Below, piece after piece: positions 1 through 9,721 of a stretch of DNA of 64,000 nt. A program made the translations under genes and the position numbers. Position 1 is the stretch's first letter, and every line of letters begins with the position of its first letter. Origin of the DNA: Cytidiella melzeri (lineage: Eukaryota > Basidiomycota > Agaricomycetes > Polyporales > Irpicaceae); contig JABYQR010000001.1 of the NCBI GenBank assembly GCA_022592445.1, positions 186,001 to 250,000 on the forward strand, written 5' to 3'. The notes under the pieces were generated by a model that did no database searches, was not told the origin of the DNA, and saw only the letters and a list, made by a program, of their open reading frames with translations.

Positions 1-74
1 TGATTGACGGCGAAATCGGCCTCATCTTCATCAATAGCACGCGTTGCACGAGTAGTACGTGTGGGAGGACGCAT
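1..74 (-). CDS. 5' end of an unidentified protein (partial, runs off left edge)
   Basis: On the minus strand an ATG at 74-72 opens a frame that stays open to the window edge and encodes 24 residues beginning MRPPTRTTRATRAIDEDEAD. The bases just upstream of the ATG are rich in CAA and A, as in many fungal 5' leaders, and the ATG context (acaacATGcg) is good. The Arg/Thr-rich then acidic start resembles the disordered N termini of several nuclear fungal proteins, but too little is present to name a family. It is divergent from the MscL gene, and two small retroposon insertions lie between them. It could be spurious. Confidence 0.35.
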   Translation of the reverse strand, partial: MRPPTRTTRATRAIDEDEADFAVN

Positions 75-202
75 GTTGTGAGCCTTGAGCGACGAGTTTG
101 TTGGTAGCGGGATGTTTTTGTTGACGGTCTTGAAGCCGGTGGACGTCGTGGTTGAACCAGAACAATTCCCAAATTGGACGACGAGGCTCGAAATCGGGTT
201 TT

Positions 203-417
203 GATGCCTGTGACAGGGGCTTACCGGAATCTTACGCGACAGCCTTGGTTGTTGCTCGCAGCTTGCAGCTCCTGTCAAATGGGAGCTATCTCAAAGCTTT
301 AATTTGCTCACGTAGGTAGTTATTTGTACGCTATCACCTATTTCTGCGCCTCTGGCTCATGCCGGCGCATTATAAATGTTAGTGACTTAAAAAAAAAAAA
401 AAAGATGCCTGTGACAG
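203..417 (+). mobile_element. Short non-LTR retroposon (SINE-like or truncated LINE/mRNA copy) with 14-bp target-site duplication
   Basis: The 14-bp word gatgcctgtgacag occurs at 203-216 and again at 404-417. Between the copies lie 187 bp (217-403) that end in a run of 15 A (389-403). A direct repeat flanking a segment with a poly(A) end is the signature of target-primed reverse transcription. I see no tRNA-type A or B box near its 5' end, so it may be a 5'-truncated LINE, a SINE of another origin, or a processed transcript end. It sits in the intergenic region upstream of the mscL gene and of the edge gene. Confidence 0.7.
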
Positions 418-435
418 TGTGTGACAAACGCGCTG

Positions 436-489
436 CGTGACATAATCTTTTTTTTTTTTTTTTTTTGAATCAATAACGTGACATAATCT
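436..489 (-). mobile_element. Severely truncated retroposon insertion (poly-T plus 10 bp) with 13-bp duplication
   Basis: The word cgtgacataatct occurs at 436-448 and at 477-489. Between the copies are the rest of a run of 19 T (448-466) and gaatcaataa (467-476). Read on the minus strand this is ttattgattc followed by poly(A), flanked by a target-site duplication, so it looks like a second retroposition in the opposite orientation, truncated to about 10 bp plus tail. The 10 bp before the poly(A) match 7 of 10 positions of the 10 bp before the tail of the neighbouring element (ttagtgactt), so the two may be one family. Confidence 0.55.
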
Positions 490-598
490 CATGACGTCGT
501 ATACTTGTGCAGCGGCGCGGATATAAAATCCAAGAGCCCTCGTTCAGCCTGTCCTCAACTCTCATCAACCATTGTATCTCTCATACTAGCAAATTGAT

Positions 599-1377
599 AT
601 GGCCCATGGTAATGACAGAGAGGCTGTTCAGGAGCGGTTACTGGATGGCGGGAACTACGTCGTTCGTCGTGTGCAGTCCGCGTGGTCCAACTTCCTCGGT
701 TGGTGGCAATCTGTGTACATATTGCATTGCGATACTCATTGTTATATTAGATTTTATAGGTCGAGATAATGTGCTGGAAATTGCTGTCGGCTTGATGCAA
801 GTAAATCCCCCGTCATAGCTTAGTCTACACAATTCATATACTTGCGCAGGATTGCGTCGTCCTTCACGGCTGTGGTGAATTCGCTCGTATCCGACGTTCT
901 ACTCCCTCCTATTTCGTTGCTCCCCTTCATGTCACACAAGAACCTGCCCGAAAAGTTTGCGATTTTGCGGAGAGGCCCTCATGGCGCCGAAGGCTATAAC
1001 ACCATCGAGCAAGCGAAAAACGACGGTGCAGTAATCTTGGCATATGGGTAAGTCTAATTTTGAAGTATCTGCATTTTGTTGCTCAATATGACGCGACAGA
1101 GCCTTCCTTGACAAGACCCTAATGTTCTTTTCTCTGGGCTTGGTCTTATATGCCATCGCCCAGACGTACGCATTCTTCTCAAAGGATGATATCATCAAGC
1201 ATACCGTGAAATGTCCTTATTGTAGAAAATATATCTCGGAGAAAGTAAGCAACACTTTCGTTGTGCAGGTTGTCACCGTACATAATTACTATCGTCATAT
1301 AGGCGAAGCGTTGTGTCAATTGCACCAGTTGGGTAGATGGCAGGGAAGATAGGGAAACCAGTGCCTTGACCCAATAG
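599..1377 (+). CDS. mscL: Large-conductance mechanosensitive channel (MscL family) with C-terminal zinc-ribbon-like tail
   Basis: Five exons (599-698, 760-796, 850-1047, 1100-1244, 1303-1377) give 184 residues. The first transmembrane helix follows RDNVLEIAVGLM and runs into the conserved SLVSDVLLPPISLL stretch. The second helix is LDKTLMFFSLGLVLYAIAQT, followed by the cytoplasmic end. MscL forms a homopentameric pore that opens under membrane tension and releases solutes on osmotic downshock. In fungi it is presumably in an internal or plasma membrane, which the sequence does not settle. After the second helix come CPYC and CVNC pairs, a likely zinc ribbon not found in ordinary bacterial MscL. 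The second intron (797-849) starts with GCAAGT rather than GT; the reading frame closes only with this GC donor. Confidence 0.9.
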
Positions 1378-2345
1378 TAAGTGCAACGGACGGCTGCGCT
1401 GCACTGGAACACCACATAAGCCTATACCACACTTGTTGTGTATCATATCCTCAACTATATCGTCTCGCCAAGCCTGTAGGGTCTTTGCACGCGCAACATC
1501 ATGGCTCTGCATTTATATTATTCAGACCGTACAATTCACCTTTACTCCTCCAGGCATCCCTGATCTTGACAGCATGCCTTGCGCAACGACCTATGAATTC
1601 GCAGGAGCATATTTCGTGATCATTCTCCACAATTGGTTCAAGTCTCAGTGAAGCTATCGCTGTGTGGTTACGAATGCGTGGACGCGTAAGTGAACATTCG
1701 ACTCCTTGCCATCGTTATTGACTCATTATGCATTTATCGCGTCTACTGCGTGCTTGTATGCCGGCAGGTTAGACTTTGTAGCTTGCTGCGACTGGCGTCG
1801 TTGCGTCGATGGCAATGCTTTCTGACCGATTTATGCTCGCTGTACATTTGTAGTGAGAGATGGCCCAAGAAACGGTGAAGAGCGCGTTATATGCGGAAAT
1901 GAGCAACAACCAGATGTTGCATGTGCCTGTTGCGTATTGCGTGGGGTTATCCGATCGACAACTCACCTCGCATGCGAAGGCAGCGCTCAGCGGCCATGTG
2001 CAAGAGCATTCGATAGAGGTCAGCTGTAGGTCACAACTCAAAGTCAATTGCCGTCGTACGAGCAAATGAAATTACCAGTATTTCTTCCGCGTTCTATTGG
2101 AATATACTGGCAGGACGCAGACAAGAAGGTCGCGGACGAATGGTCCACGGGAGGATTGAAACGGGCAGGGACAATCTCACATATGCTCAGCTCATCTTAT
2201 ACAATGAGAACTGCACTCCGGGAGAAACACCATGATCGTCAAATGAAACACAGAACATGTGATACAAACAACATGGCAAATATGCGAGGTCCTTGTGCGA
2301 TAGCAAAATCCAATAGTTATCCGAGAAATTCATTCGTTATTGTCG
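1378..2345. other. Intergenic region between mscL and the homeobox gene; no gene recognised
   Basis: About 970 bp lie between the mscL stop codon and the stop of the convergent homeobox gene. The open frames here are short (under about 105 codons), overlap in several frames, and show no recognisable motif or splice pattern. It should contain the 3' untranslated regions and terminators of both genes. I see no repeat or RNA gene. Confidence 0.5.
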
Positions 2346-3337
2346 TTATGAGCTGCGGACCTTGAAGCCGAGGAGTGCCATTGCTGCCTCGACGTCCTCT
2401 GCTGGGGTATCGTCGTCGGTCCCGCCCTTCGTTTCCAGACTGCCGGCTCTTCCAAGCGCAGATATGGACGTCATAGACACACTATGGTCGGGTGTAATCA
2501 TTTCGTCGTCGACGTCGGTGTCGTCCCCTAGGATGCTGTCAAGATCCAACTCAGGTACTTCCATATCCTCCTCCTCCCTCACACCTTCCAACACCTTCCT
2601 AGTCTGCGTCCGCCTGCCAACTCGGTCCTTTGCACACGCCCACTCCAGCGACTTCCTAGTCCTCGATTGAGGCGGAAGAGTTGAAAGTAACTCAGTCTCC
2701 TTAGTGGGAGAGGAGGGAGGAAGCGGAGGGGAGGAGGGTAGATGTTCCCATAAGCACCGGTTCTCGTCTCCGTTAATCGTGCTCTTCGATCGTGGTGTGA
2801 ATACTGAAGCATTCGAAAGGGTATTCTTGCGAGGCGTAAGCGGCGGACGACAATGATCCACAGCTTCCTTTTTTTCTCGAAATGAAGCTATTGAGTCCAA
2901 GGATATAGAGGAGTTTTGCCGTAAGAATGACTTCTGCTTGGACGGGTTGGCCAGTGTACTAAAACGACTCCCCATCCCGAACGCGTTCTCCGACATGAGC
3001 GCGGTTGCGCGATTCCACGCGATAGATTTCTTCTTCATACTCCTTCGTTTATTTTGGAACCATATGTTGACCACTTTCAACTCTCTGAGCATTACAAGCA
3101 AATATATGCCGTTAGCTTCCGCGTGGGAGTCGCGTATATTGGAACCTTTGCTACTCACAGGTTCAGCTCGCGTGCTAGATCAGCGCGTTCTTGTTTCGAT
3201 GGATGTGACTTTAGCTCAAACAGGTTGTGCAAAGCTTGGACTTGTTCAGCAGACATGCGTCGTCTGATGAACGGAATACTGGTCGCGGCGGTGTCAGTCG
3301 AGCTCATGCTCACCGATCGAGCTGTAAGTGGTGACAT
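2346..3337 (-). CDS. Homeodomain transcription factor
   Basis: Two exons (3337-3159 and 3084-2346) joined by a 74-bp intron give 305 residues. The homeodomain spans about residues 25-79. It starts RRRMSAEQVQALHNLF, continues through the helix 2 segment QERADLAREL, and ends with the recognition helix VVNIWFQNKRRSMKKK, with the invariant W, F, N and R of helix 3. The intron splits helix 2 from helix 3. It lacks the three-residue loop extension, so it is a typical rather than TALE homeodomain, as in the fungal developmental regulators. The rest is Ser/Pro-rich and acidic, probably disordered, and ends in a short hydrophobic stretch (EAAMALLGFKV) that may bind a partner. The start could also be the Met at residue 11. 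Confidence 0.85.
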
Positions 3338-3704
3338 CGCGCCAAGCTATGTCACGTTTGAACAATCCGTCTTTGTTAGAAACGCGCTTCTCCGCGTTCG
3401 TCGAGATCGTTAGCGTCCGGCGGGCTTGCAGTTGAGGAGGGCTGAGACGAAAGTGGTAAGGAGCGTACGAAACCCAACCGCGTCGAACATCGTCACGCCA
3501 GGCAAACATCGCAAAATAACGCGCCTCTCACGTGCATCGCGTCACAGCACCACGTGAGTTGAAAACGCCCGAACACTACAAAATCCCGCCAACTTGAACG
3601 GCAGCCTTTCACGCCAGTGGATATGTGCAGCGCTGTTGGGAAACGATGTGAGGCATCAAATTGCGCTATATAATCCAAAGGAGAGATAATTCTCGATGAA
3701 GACC

Positions 3705-5456
3705 TCAGAGCCGTGCCAGCAGCTGTTGCTCTTCGTCAGTGGCCATGTTGTGGTACATGACCTTGACATTCACACCAGTATCTCGAATTTCCTTCATACC
3801 CTCCGCACGCAGCCCAAGCTCGGCAAACATCTGAGGCGTGTAAAACTTCTTGAGCGGCGCGCCCAGCCTCGAGCGGCGATTGATGAATTGCAGTATGGCG
3901 TCCTTCGGCATGTGAGTGCAGTGGAACCCACTGAGCAATGGGGCGATGACATGCCTTTGAGAAGAGTCTTCTGTATCAGGCTCCACAGGCTCCGCATCAT
4001 ACTGTCGGGGATCTTCCATGAAGCAGTCGACGTAAGGCAGAGGCATCTGGGCGACCTTGATCAGTGCGAGCTTCGGCATGGAGTCAAGCCACTTGACGAT
4101 GGCGGCCTTGTTCTCAGTGGTACCATGTATATCAAGGGTATACGTCGAGAGGATTTCGACTTTCGGGTATCTTCCGGTTAGATAGACAAAGAGCCCGTTA
4201 TGACTGACGTTGGCCATGTTGAGGAGCGTAAGGCAGAGAATATTGGGGGCGTCGAACTGTGCCAGACAGCGTGTCGCATATTCTACACTGCAGTCACCTA
4301 GCAGGAGCTCGCGCAGAGCTGGAAGAGGAACAGGCTTGGGCGCTACATCTCTCGATTCGAGTTGTGGCCCGGCGTTAGACATCGAGAGCCGGCGAAGTTT
4401 AGGACTCGAAGAGAGGATCCTGCGGAAAGTATCACCGTCCGGCAGTACACCTTGAGGGATTCGACGTAGGTCGAGCGTGGTTAGACCAACAGGACTGAAA
4501 CGCTTCCAATCAATGTTCATGCCACTCAGGCAAAGCCAGCTAAGCCTGGGAGTCAAGCCGTCGCAAAGCGGATAAGGCTGGTAAGCCTCGGAGGAATTGT
4601 GTTGTTCAGGTATCCATGCGTTAAGGTTGGCCACTTGGCCTCGGTGAAGCTCGAAGCGCTCCAGTGCCACTGCTTCGCCAGCATCGGCAAACCGGCGCAT
4701 AACAGCGCGAGCGGTGTCCCAGCGGTTGACGACAACGATAAGGATGCGTAACTGAGCATACTTGGAGAGTATGACATCGAGCAGTGTATCCATCTGCTGG
4801 GGTGTTATGCTCGGCGGTGATGGTGGCGGCGTGGGTGGCGCGGAACCATGACCGACAGGACGCCGACGTGGCCTCGCGCGTGGCTCGTCTATACGAATAT
4901 CTAACTTCGCAGAGGCTGCTCTTTCGACGAAGGTGAGCGAGCGAGCCCAGGGAGCGGGGTCATCGAAGTAGACGGTGTTCCACAGAATCTTGTCCGAAAG
5001 GGCCACGCTCCTCCAGAATTGACACACAGAGGTGAGAAGCAGACGGTTTGCGGTAACTCGACTCGTGTCGCCGACGCTGAGTATGATGAAGCGAAAGACT
5101 TCTTGTAGAATCTCTATGGGGAGATGGTTGATAGGGAAGCTATTCCATATCGCAAATTTGCGTTTGTAAGACTTTTCGGCGAAAGCGGTGCTCAGTATAG
5201 GACTTTCTCGAGGTGCGATGGCCTCCTTCATCTCCGTGACCTTGCGTAGCAAGTTTTTGGCGAGGGCTAACCGCCCCCTCATGGCTGACTCCGCGAGTTG
5301 GGTGGCGACAGTGGGTTCCGGAATCGTTGACAAATGTTGGCGTAGAACCTCAGGGTGGTTCCACATGGTGATGAGGTCTTTGGTTGTAGGTTCTCGAAGT
5401 GCTTGAGGATTTGTGAGAACGACATCTGTGACCTCGACGGGGAACTTCTCGTACAT
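3705..5456 (-). CDS. F-box protein
   Basis: A single uninterrupted frame of 583 residues. An F-box-like segment lies at about residues 111-165: it starts HLPIEILQEVFRFII and continues through a variable loop to SVCQFWRSVALSDKILWN, the usual pattern in basidiomycetes, where this family is greatly expanded. F-box proteins link substrates to SCF ubiquitin ligases through Skp1; the substrate here cannot be inferred. The region after it has repeated leucine-rich segments (LTTLDLRRIP, LRRLSMSNAG, LRELLLGDC), consistent with a leucine-rich-repeat fold. A proline-rich insert lies near residue 210. The N-terminal 110 residues have no known domain. An upstream non-coding exon is possible. Confidence 0.8.
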   Translation of the reverse strand: MYEKFPVEVTDVVLTNPQALREPTTKDLITMWNHPEVLRQHLSTIPEPTVATQLAESAMRGRLALAKNLLRKVTEMKEAIAPRESPILSTAFAEKSYKRKFAIWNSFPINHLPIEILQEVFRFIILSVGDTSRVTANRLLLTSVCQFWRSVALSDKILWNTVYFDDPAPWARSLTFVERAASAKLDIRIDEPRARPRRRPVGHGSAPPTPPPSPPSITPQQMDTLLDVILSKYAQLRILIVVVNRWDTARAVMRRFADAGEAVALERFELHRGQVANLNAWIPEQHNSSEAYQPYPLCDGLTPRLSWLCLSGMNIDWKRFSPVGLTTLDLRRIPQGVLPDGDTFRRILSSSPKLRRLSMSNAGPQLESRDVAPKPVPLPALRELLLGDCSVEYATRCLAQFDAPNILCLTLLNMANVSHNGLFVYLTGRYPKVEILSTYTLDIHGTTENKAAIVKWLDSMPKLALIKVAQMPLPYVDCFMEDPRQYDAEPVEPDTEDSSQRHVIAPLLSGFHCTHMPKDAILQFINRRSRLGAPLKKFYTPQMFAELGLRAEGMKEIRDTGVNVKVMYHNMATDEEQQLLARL

Positions 5457-6838
5457 TGCTATTTGACCTCATGAGTCAGCCGAGGGAGATGTGGAGAGTA
5501 AGAAAAACCGCTCACGTTAGGTTTATTGGTCGATTTTCCGGACACGGTGGCCTGATGATAGAAGGTTTGAGTGAGAACGGACTTCACCAGTGCTTTTGCG
5601 GAAGGCAAGTGGCACAGAGGAGATAGAGCTTAAGTACCTGTGCATTTCTAGCGGAGTCGAAGGTAGTTGTACTTTCATGAGACATTAGGGGGGGAGTCAA
5701 TCGATGAAAATGCTGCAAACGTACGGTTGAAAGGTGGCAAGCCAAAGCGCGTTGTTTGTCACTGTGGGCGCAATGAACCGTCGACAAACTGGGTGAGACG
5801 GCGCCTTGTTTGTTAATAATGACCGCATCCTTGTGAGTATGAAAGCCGTTGCCTGCAACGGTTTCTGATCACTGACCTTAGGCCTTGTGCGCGAAGAAGT
5901 ACCGTAAGCGGGGTACTACCGGCTACTATTCGAGAGCACTGTGGGCCACAGGAAGGTGAGAGAATTACCAATATGCTCTCGTGAAAAGACCGAATGTCTG
6001 AACGCACGTAGTGGTTGTGGCCGGCTGGTTTTATTGCAGCGTTCTAAGACGAGAGAGCGTTCAAGACATGCTCGATGTGATAGTAGAGAGGGTGTCGAGA
6101 CCCGCACAGTGATCCTTAAAAGCTCTGTGATCGGCTTGAGGACCCCGGATACCTCTCGACGTGGCAGGACCATTCACAAACTTCAGCATGGAGGTTTTCC
6201 TGCACCCGCGGTAGTTTCTCCGTCAAGTCGTCTCCAGCAACGCTCACAAACCGCTCTTGTCACCCTTCCGAAGCACTTTCAGGCAGGTCGATGATTTCAG
6301 TAAGTGCGCCCGGCAAACTGGGGCACGGTCTAGAAATGAATGCCGACAGAGCATTGGATGACCAGAGGTCTATGTCATGTGAAACAGGACAAAGCAGCGT
6401 TTGCGAACCAAGGGTGGCCCTCTCCTGGCGAGACACTGCCAGCCTAAGTGAGCCTGAGCTTGCTTTTCGGCAAATCCCGAGGCCATAACTTGCGTTGAAT
6501 ATCCTCGTGCCCTGACAAGCATTTCCAGTACCCCACCAATGCTCTGGGACACAGGCCACGTTCAAGAGGTGTCAACATACATACAACTGCTATGTACAGT
6601 CGTGCTGAACACTGGACTTTCCATGATAGGAGTGAAAAAGTCTGATGACGTCACGTGTTGGACGCGATGGAAGTATTCCCACGGTTGGACGCGTCGCGTC
6701 GTTGCAGTGGTGGCCGCACTCACGCAAGTTCCTCCAGTCACCTCACATTGATTGTCGTTCTGTTCCCGCTGTGCTCTTACGTATCGCTGCAGGAATCTAC
6801 TATAGCAGGCTTTATAAGACCACGATTGCATTTGGACC
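5457..6838. other. Divergent intergenic region between F-box and TPX2-like genes
   Basis: About 1.4 kb between two divergently transcribed genes, so it should hold both promoters. Open frames in it are short and overlap on both strands without recognisable motifs. I see no repeat or RNA gene. Confidence 0.5.
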
Positions 6839-9721
6839 ATGGTCTTCGGTCCTCTGCCAAACCTGTCAGATACGGCAGCCTTGTCGGAAAGCTCGTTCCA
6901 AATCCCTAATGCGCTGGGATCTACCTCTCAACTGCTACTTGGGGATGACTGCGACGACTTCCTGGCTGGAATGGACACCACGCTTAGTACACCCGCACCG
7001 TCGACCTCTACCAAGCTTCGGAGCATTGACCACAATCCGCTCACCTTGGCAGAGTTGACTCCCAGATCAAGACAGACGAAAGCTCAGACCCTGCGATACA
7101 CCTCCTCCTCTCGGAAACCTACCATCCCATCCCTATTGAAAAGGACTGTCGCGCGTGACCTCAGTACCGCTATGGACGATACCCTCTCTGCATTCAGGCA
7201 TCCTCCCGACTATTCCTTCCAGATCCCCAAGATAGGCGGCGACGTTACGCAGCTGCTGCTAGCCGAAGATGATCTCGAATTGTTGAGCAAAGGATCCGAT
7301 TGTAGCTTTCCGAATGTCGCAGATTCGACTGTACAGTTGAACGAGGATTTGACATTGAGCCAGTTGACACCAGGTAAGCATGCGTAGCCCTTGTTCCTGG
7401 TGCTACTTCTCACGCACACCTGCGTATTATCTCCGCCAACAGAATGTATGCCCGACCTGTCAAACTCTACATCTACTCAAGCGACCTCCGCTGGGTCTTC
7501 TCAAAGCTCGGCCGGCGTGGTGTTTTCTGTACTGAAGGCACAGGTCGAGAGCCTCGATGACAATGTCGACCAATCTGCCTGTTCTGTCGACCGAGAAACT
7601 CCGAGCTTACCGGTGGAAGCAAGTCCTGACGCTCTCTTCGCCCATTCGCATGACACTCCGTCTGATCAGAACACACAACACACCGATGAGTTTACCACCA
7701 ACCGTGAAACATGTGTGAATCATCCTGTCGTGCCACCTTGCGCTGTTGATCGCCGCAAATCGACGGGCAAAAAGGTACGCACTGAATTGCCCTTTCTTGT
7801 ATTCCGCTTCAAGAACACGCCCTGATCAACTCGTGTTACTCTTGCTTCTAAGTAGACTGTCGTCGCGAGTGGCGTCGTGAAACGATCAAAACCTTCGATT
7901 CCGATATCGACAAATGCTCTACGCAGCAAGGCAATTGGCAAGCATAGAGCTCCCACTCGATCCTCGCCACGACTCCAAGGTCCTTGTCCTGAACTAAACA
8001 ATGCTACCATGACGGCCCAAACGTTGGGCCACGCGTCGTACAAAACCACGACGACTGGTTCACTGGGACGTGCAGCGAGAAATATTGCAAGGCGAGTGGC
8101 TTTCATTTACGCTGTTGATGTGGCGTGGTTATTGAATATTTTCTATCTAGCTTGACAGATGCAGAAGCTTTGTGCGCGACAGTACCCAAAGAAATCCATG
8201 TGGACCAGCCTGATAATCCTACGTCAGAAATGAAGTCGGTCTGTACGACCTCGGCTACACTCCACTCTGCTCGCGACGTTGAGTCTGCGGTGCCATCGAA
8301 CCCTAAGAACCATGTCTCGGGTCAGCCATTGAACAGCAATACAGAGTTCAAGACGCACAGACAGATATCTCCGAGCGGGATAGGCGCATTGACGACGGCA
8401 GAACCTGCTGCGGTGGTAGCGGTCCACGATGCCCATGATGCTCAGTCAGCGTCCATGGGCCTTGTCGAGTGCGATCTGGATATGCCAGGAATAGCGTCCA
8501 CCAACCCGTCAACGGTCCCTCCTTCGCCTATGAGGCGATCTTCGAAACGCGCCGCTCCTGATGACGCCCCAGATGACGACGTGCCGACTCAGAGCAAGAG
8601 AGGGCGACTTTCTCAATCCGCAGCTGAACCAACCGCTACATCTTTTTTGAACAACTCAGGCTCGGGCTCAACCCTTGCCTCGAAAGCAACAGCTGTTCGC
8701 CCGCCTCGTGCCAAGAATGCAGTGCATTTCCCTCGACCCGGTACAGCGGCCAGCAAATTTGGACCCTCGGTATCTAGGACCGCAAGCACAGCGCGAACGG
8801 TTAGGAAGCCGAGTGTAGCATCCACCGTGAACACCGGCGAACCGACAGAACGTACGAGCCGGACTGGTCAGCTGACAGCCTCGAGCACGTCTGTTGGTGA
8901 TGAGCCTGGGAGGCTTCGTTCTGTGGCCCCGGTTACGGGTTCAACGAGTAGATCAGCGGTTTCGAAGACTGCCAATCAGCACGAACCAGCCGTTAGGCAA
9001 AACCTTTGTGTCGGCGGATCCACTGGTTCAGGCAGCGTCGACGACGAACATGGGCACACGAGTAGGGCGGGAAGCTCACAGGCACACGCTAAACTGGTAT
9101 GTCGTGTTTTCTCTCACGGTTTTAGGGTTGGGCAAGAGTTGCTTAGGGAAGCGTACTTGATCGCTGCTCTAAGACCGACCAGCAGGTGCTTTACGTATTG
9201 CTATTTGGATCGCCTTGCCGGCGGCTTGCGTTTGTTTGGGAGTCGTGTGAGTGGCTAACTGTGTATTAATCATACAGGCTGTATCGTTGCCACCAGGCAA
9301 GGCCACCGTCCCGATCGAGTTTCGTTTCCATTCGGAGGCCCGCATCGAAGCTCGAAAACGACCGGAGTTTGCGACGAGTGGAAGCCTAGCTCGACGGACT
9401 CATGATGCCGCGGCGCTGGGAATACCGGATTTCAAGGCTCTGCACGACGCTGAGGAACAGCGGCTGGCTTCCCGTAAGGACCACATCGTGCCTGTTCTGC
9501 CAGGCCACGTTGAGCTCTGTACGGAAGCCCGCGCACATGAACGTGAGAAGTTTGACGAAGCGCGGAGAGCACGCGAGGCCGAGGCTGAACGTGCGATGGA
9601 AGAGAAACGTCGGCTGGAGGCGATCGAAGAAGAGAGGGAGGTGAAGGAGCTGAGACGACGTGCGGTGCCCAAGGCGAACGAGGTGCCAGAGTGGTATGCG
9701 CATGCTGCGAAGCGTCGTTGA
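6839..9721 (+). CDS. TPX2 C-terminal-domain protein (spindle/microtubule-associated)
   Basis: Five exons: 6839-7373, 7443-7774, 7856 to about 8038-8095, about 8151-9096, and 9278-9721; the third intron's exact borders are unclear. The product has about 800 residues. The last exon carries a TPX2_C-like segment: VPIEFRFHSEARIEARK, a highly charged helix rich in E/R/A, then EVKELRRRAVPKANEVPEWY, which matches the conserved 'IKxLRxxxVxKAxPxP' close of that family. TPX2 proteins bind microtubules, activate Aurora kinase and promote spindle assembly. The N terminus has two copies of a roughly 60-residue unit (SFQIP...QLLL...DD, then LTLAELTP / LTLSQLTP). The middle is Ser/Thr/Pro-rich with basic clusters (RRSSKRA, QSKRGR) that look like a bipartite nuclear signal. 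Confidence 0.75.

Noticed and set aside
1600..1660. ggttcaagtc as a tRNA B box
   Set aside because: No A box at the right distance and no cloverleaf could be folded by eye.
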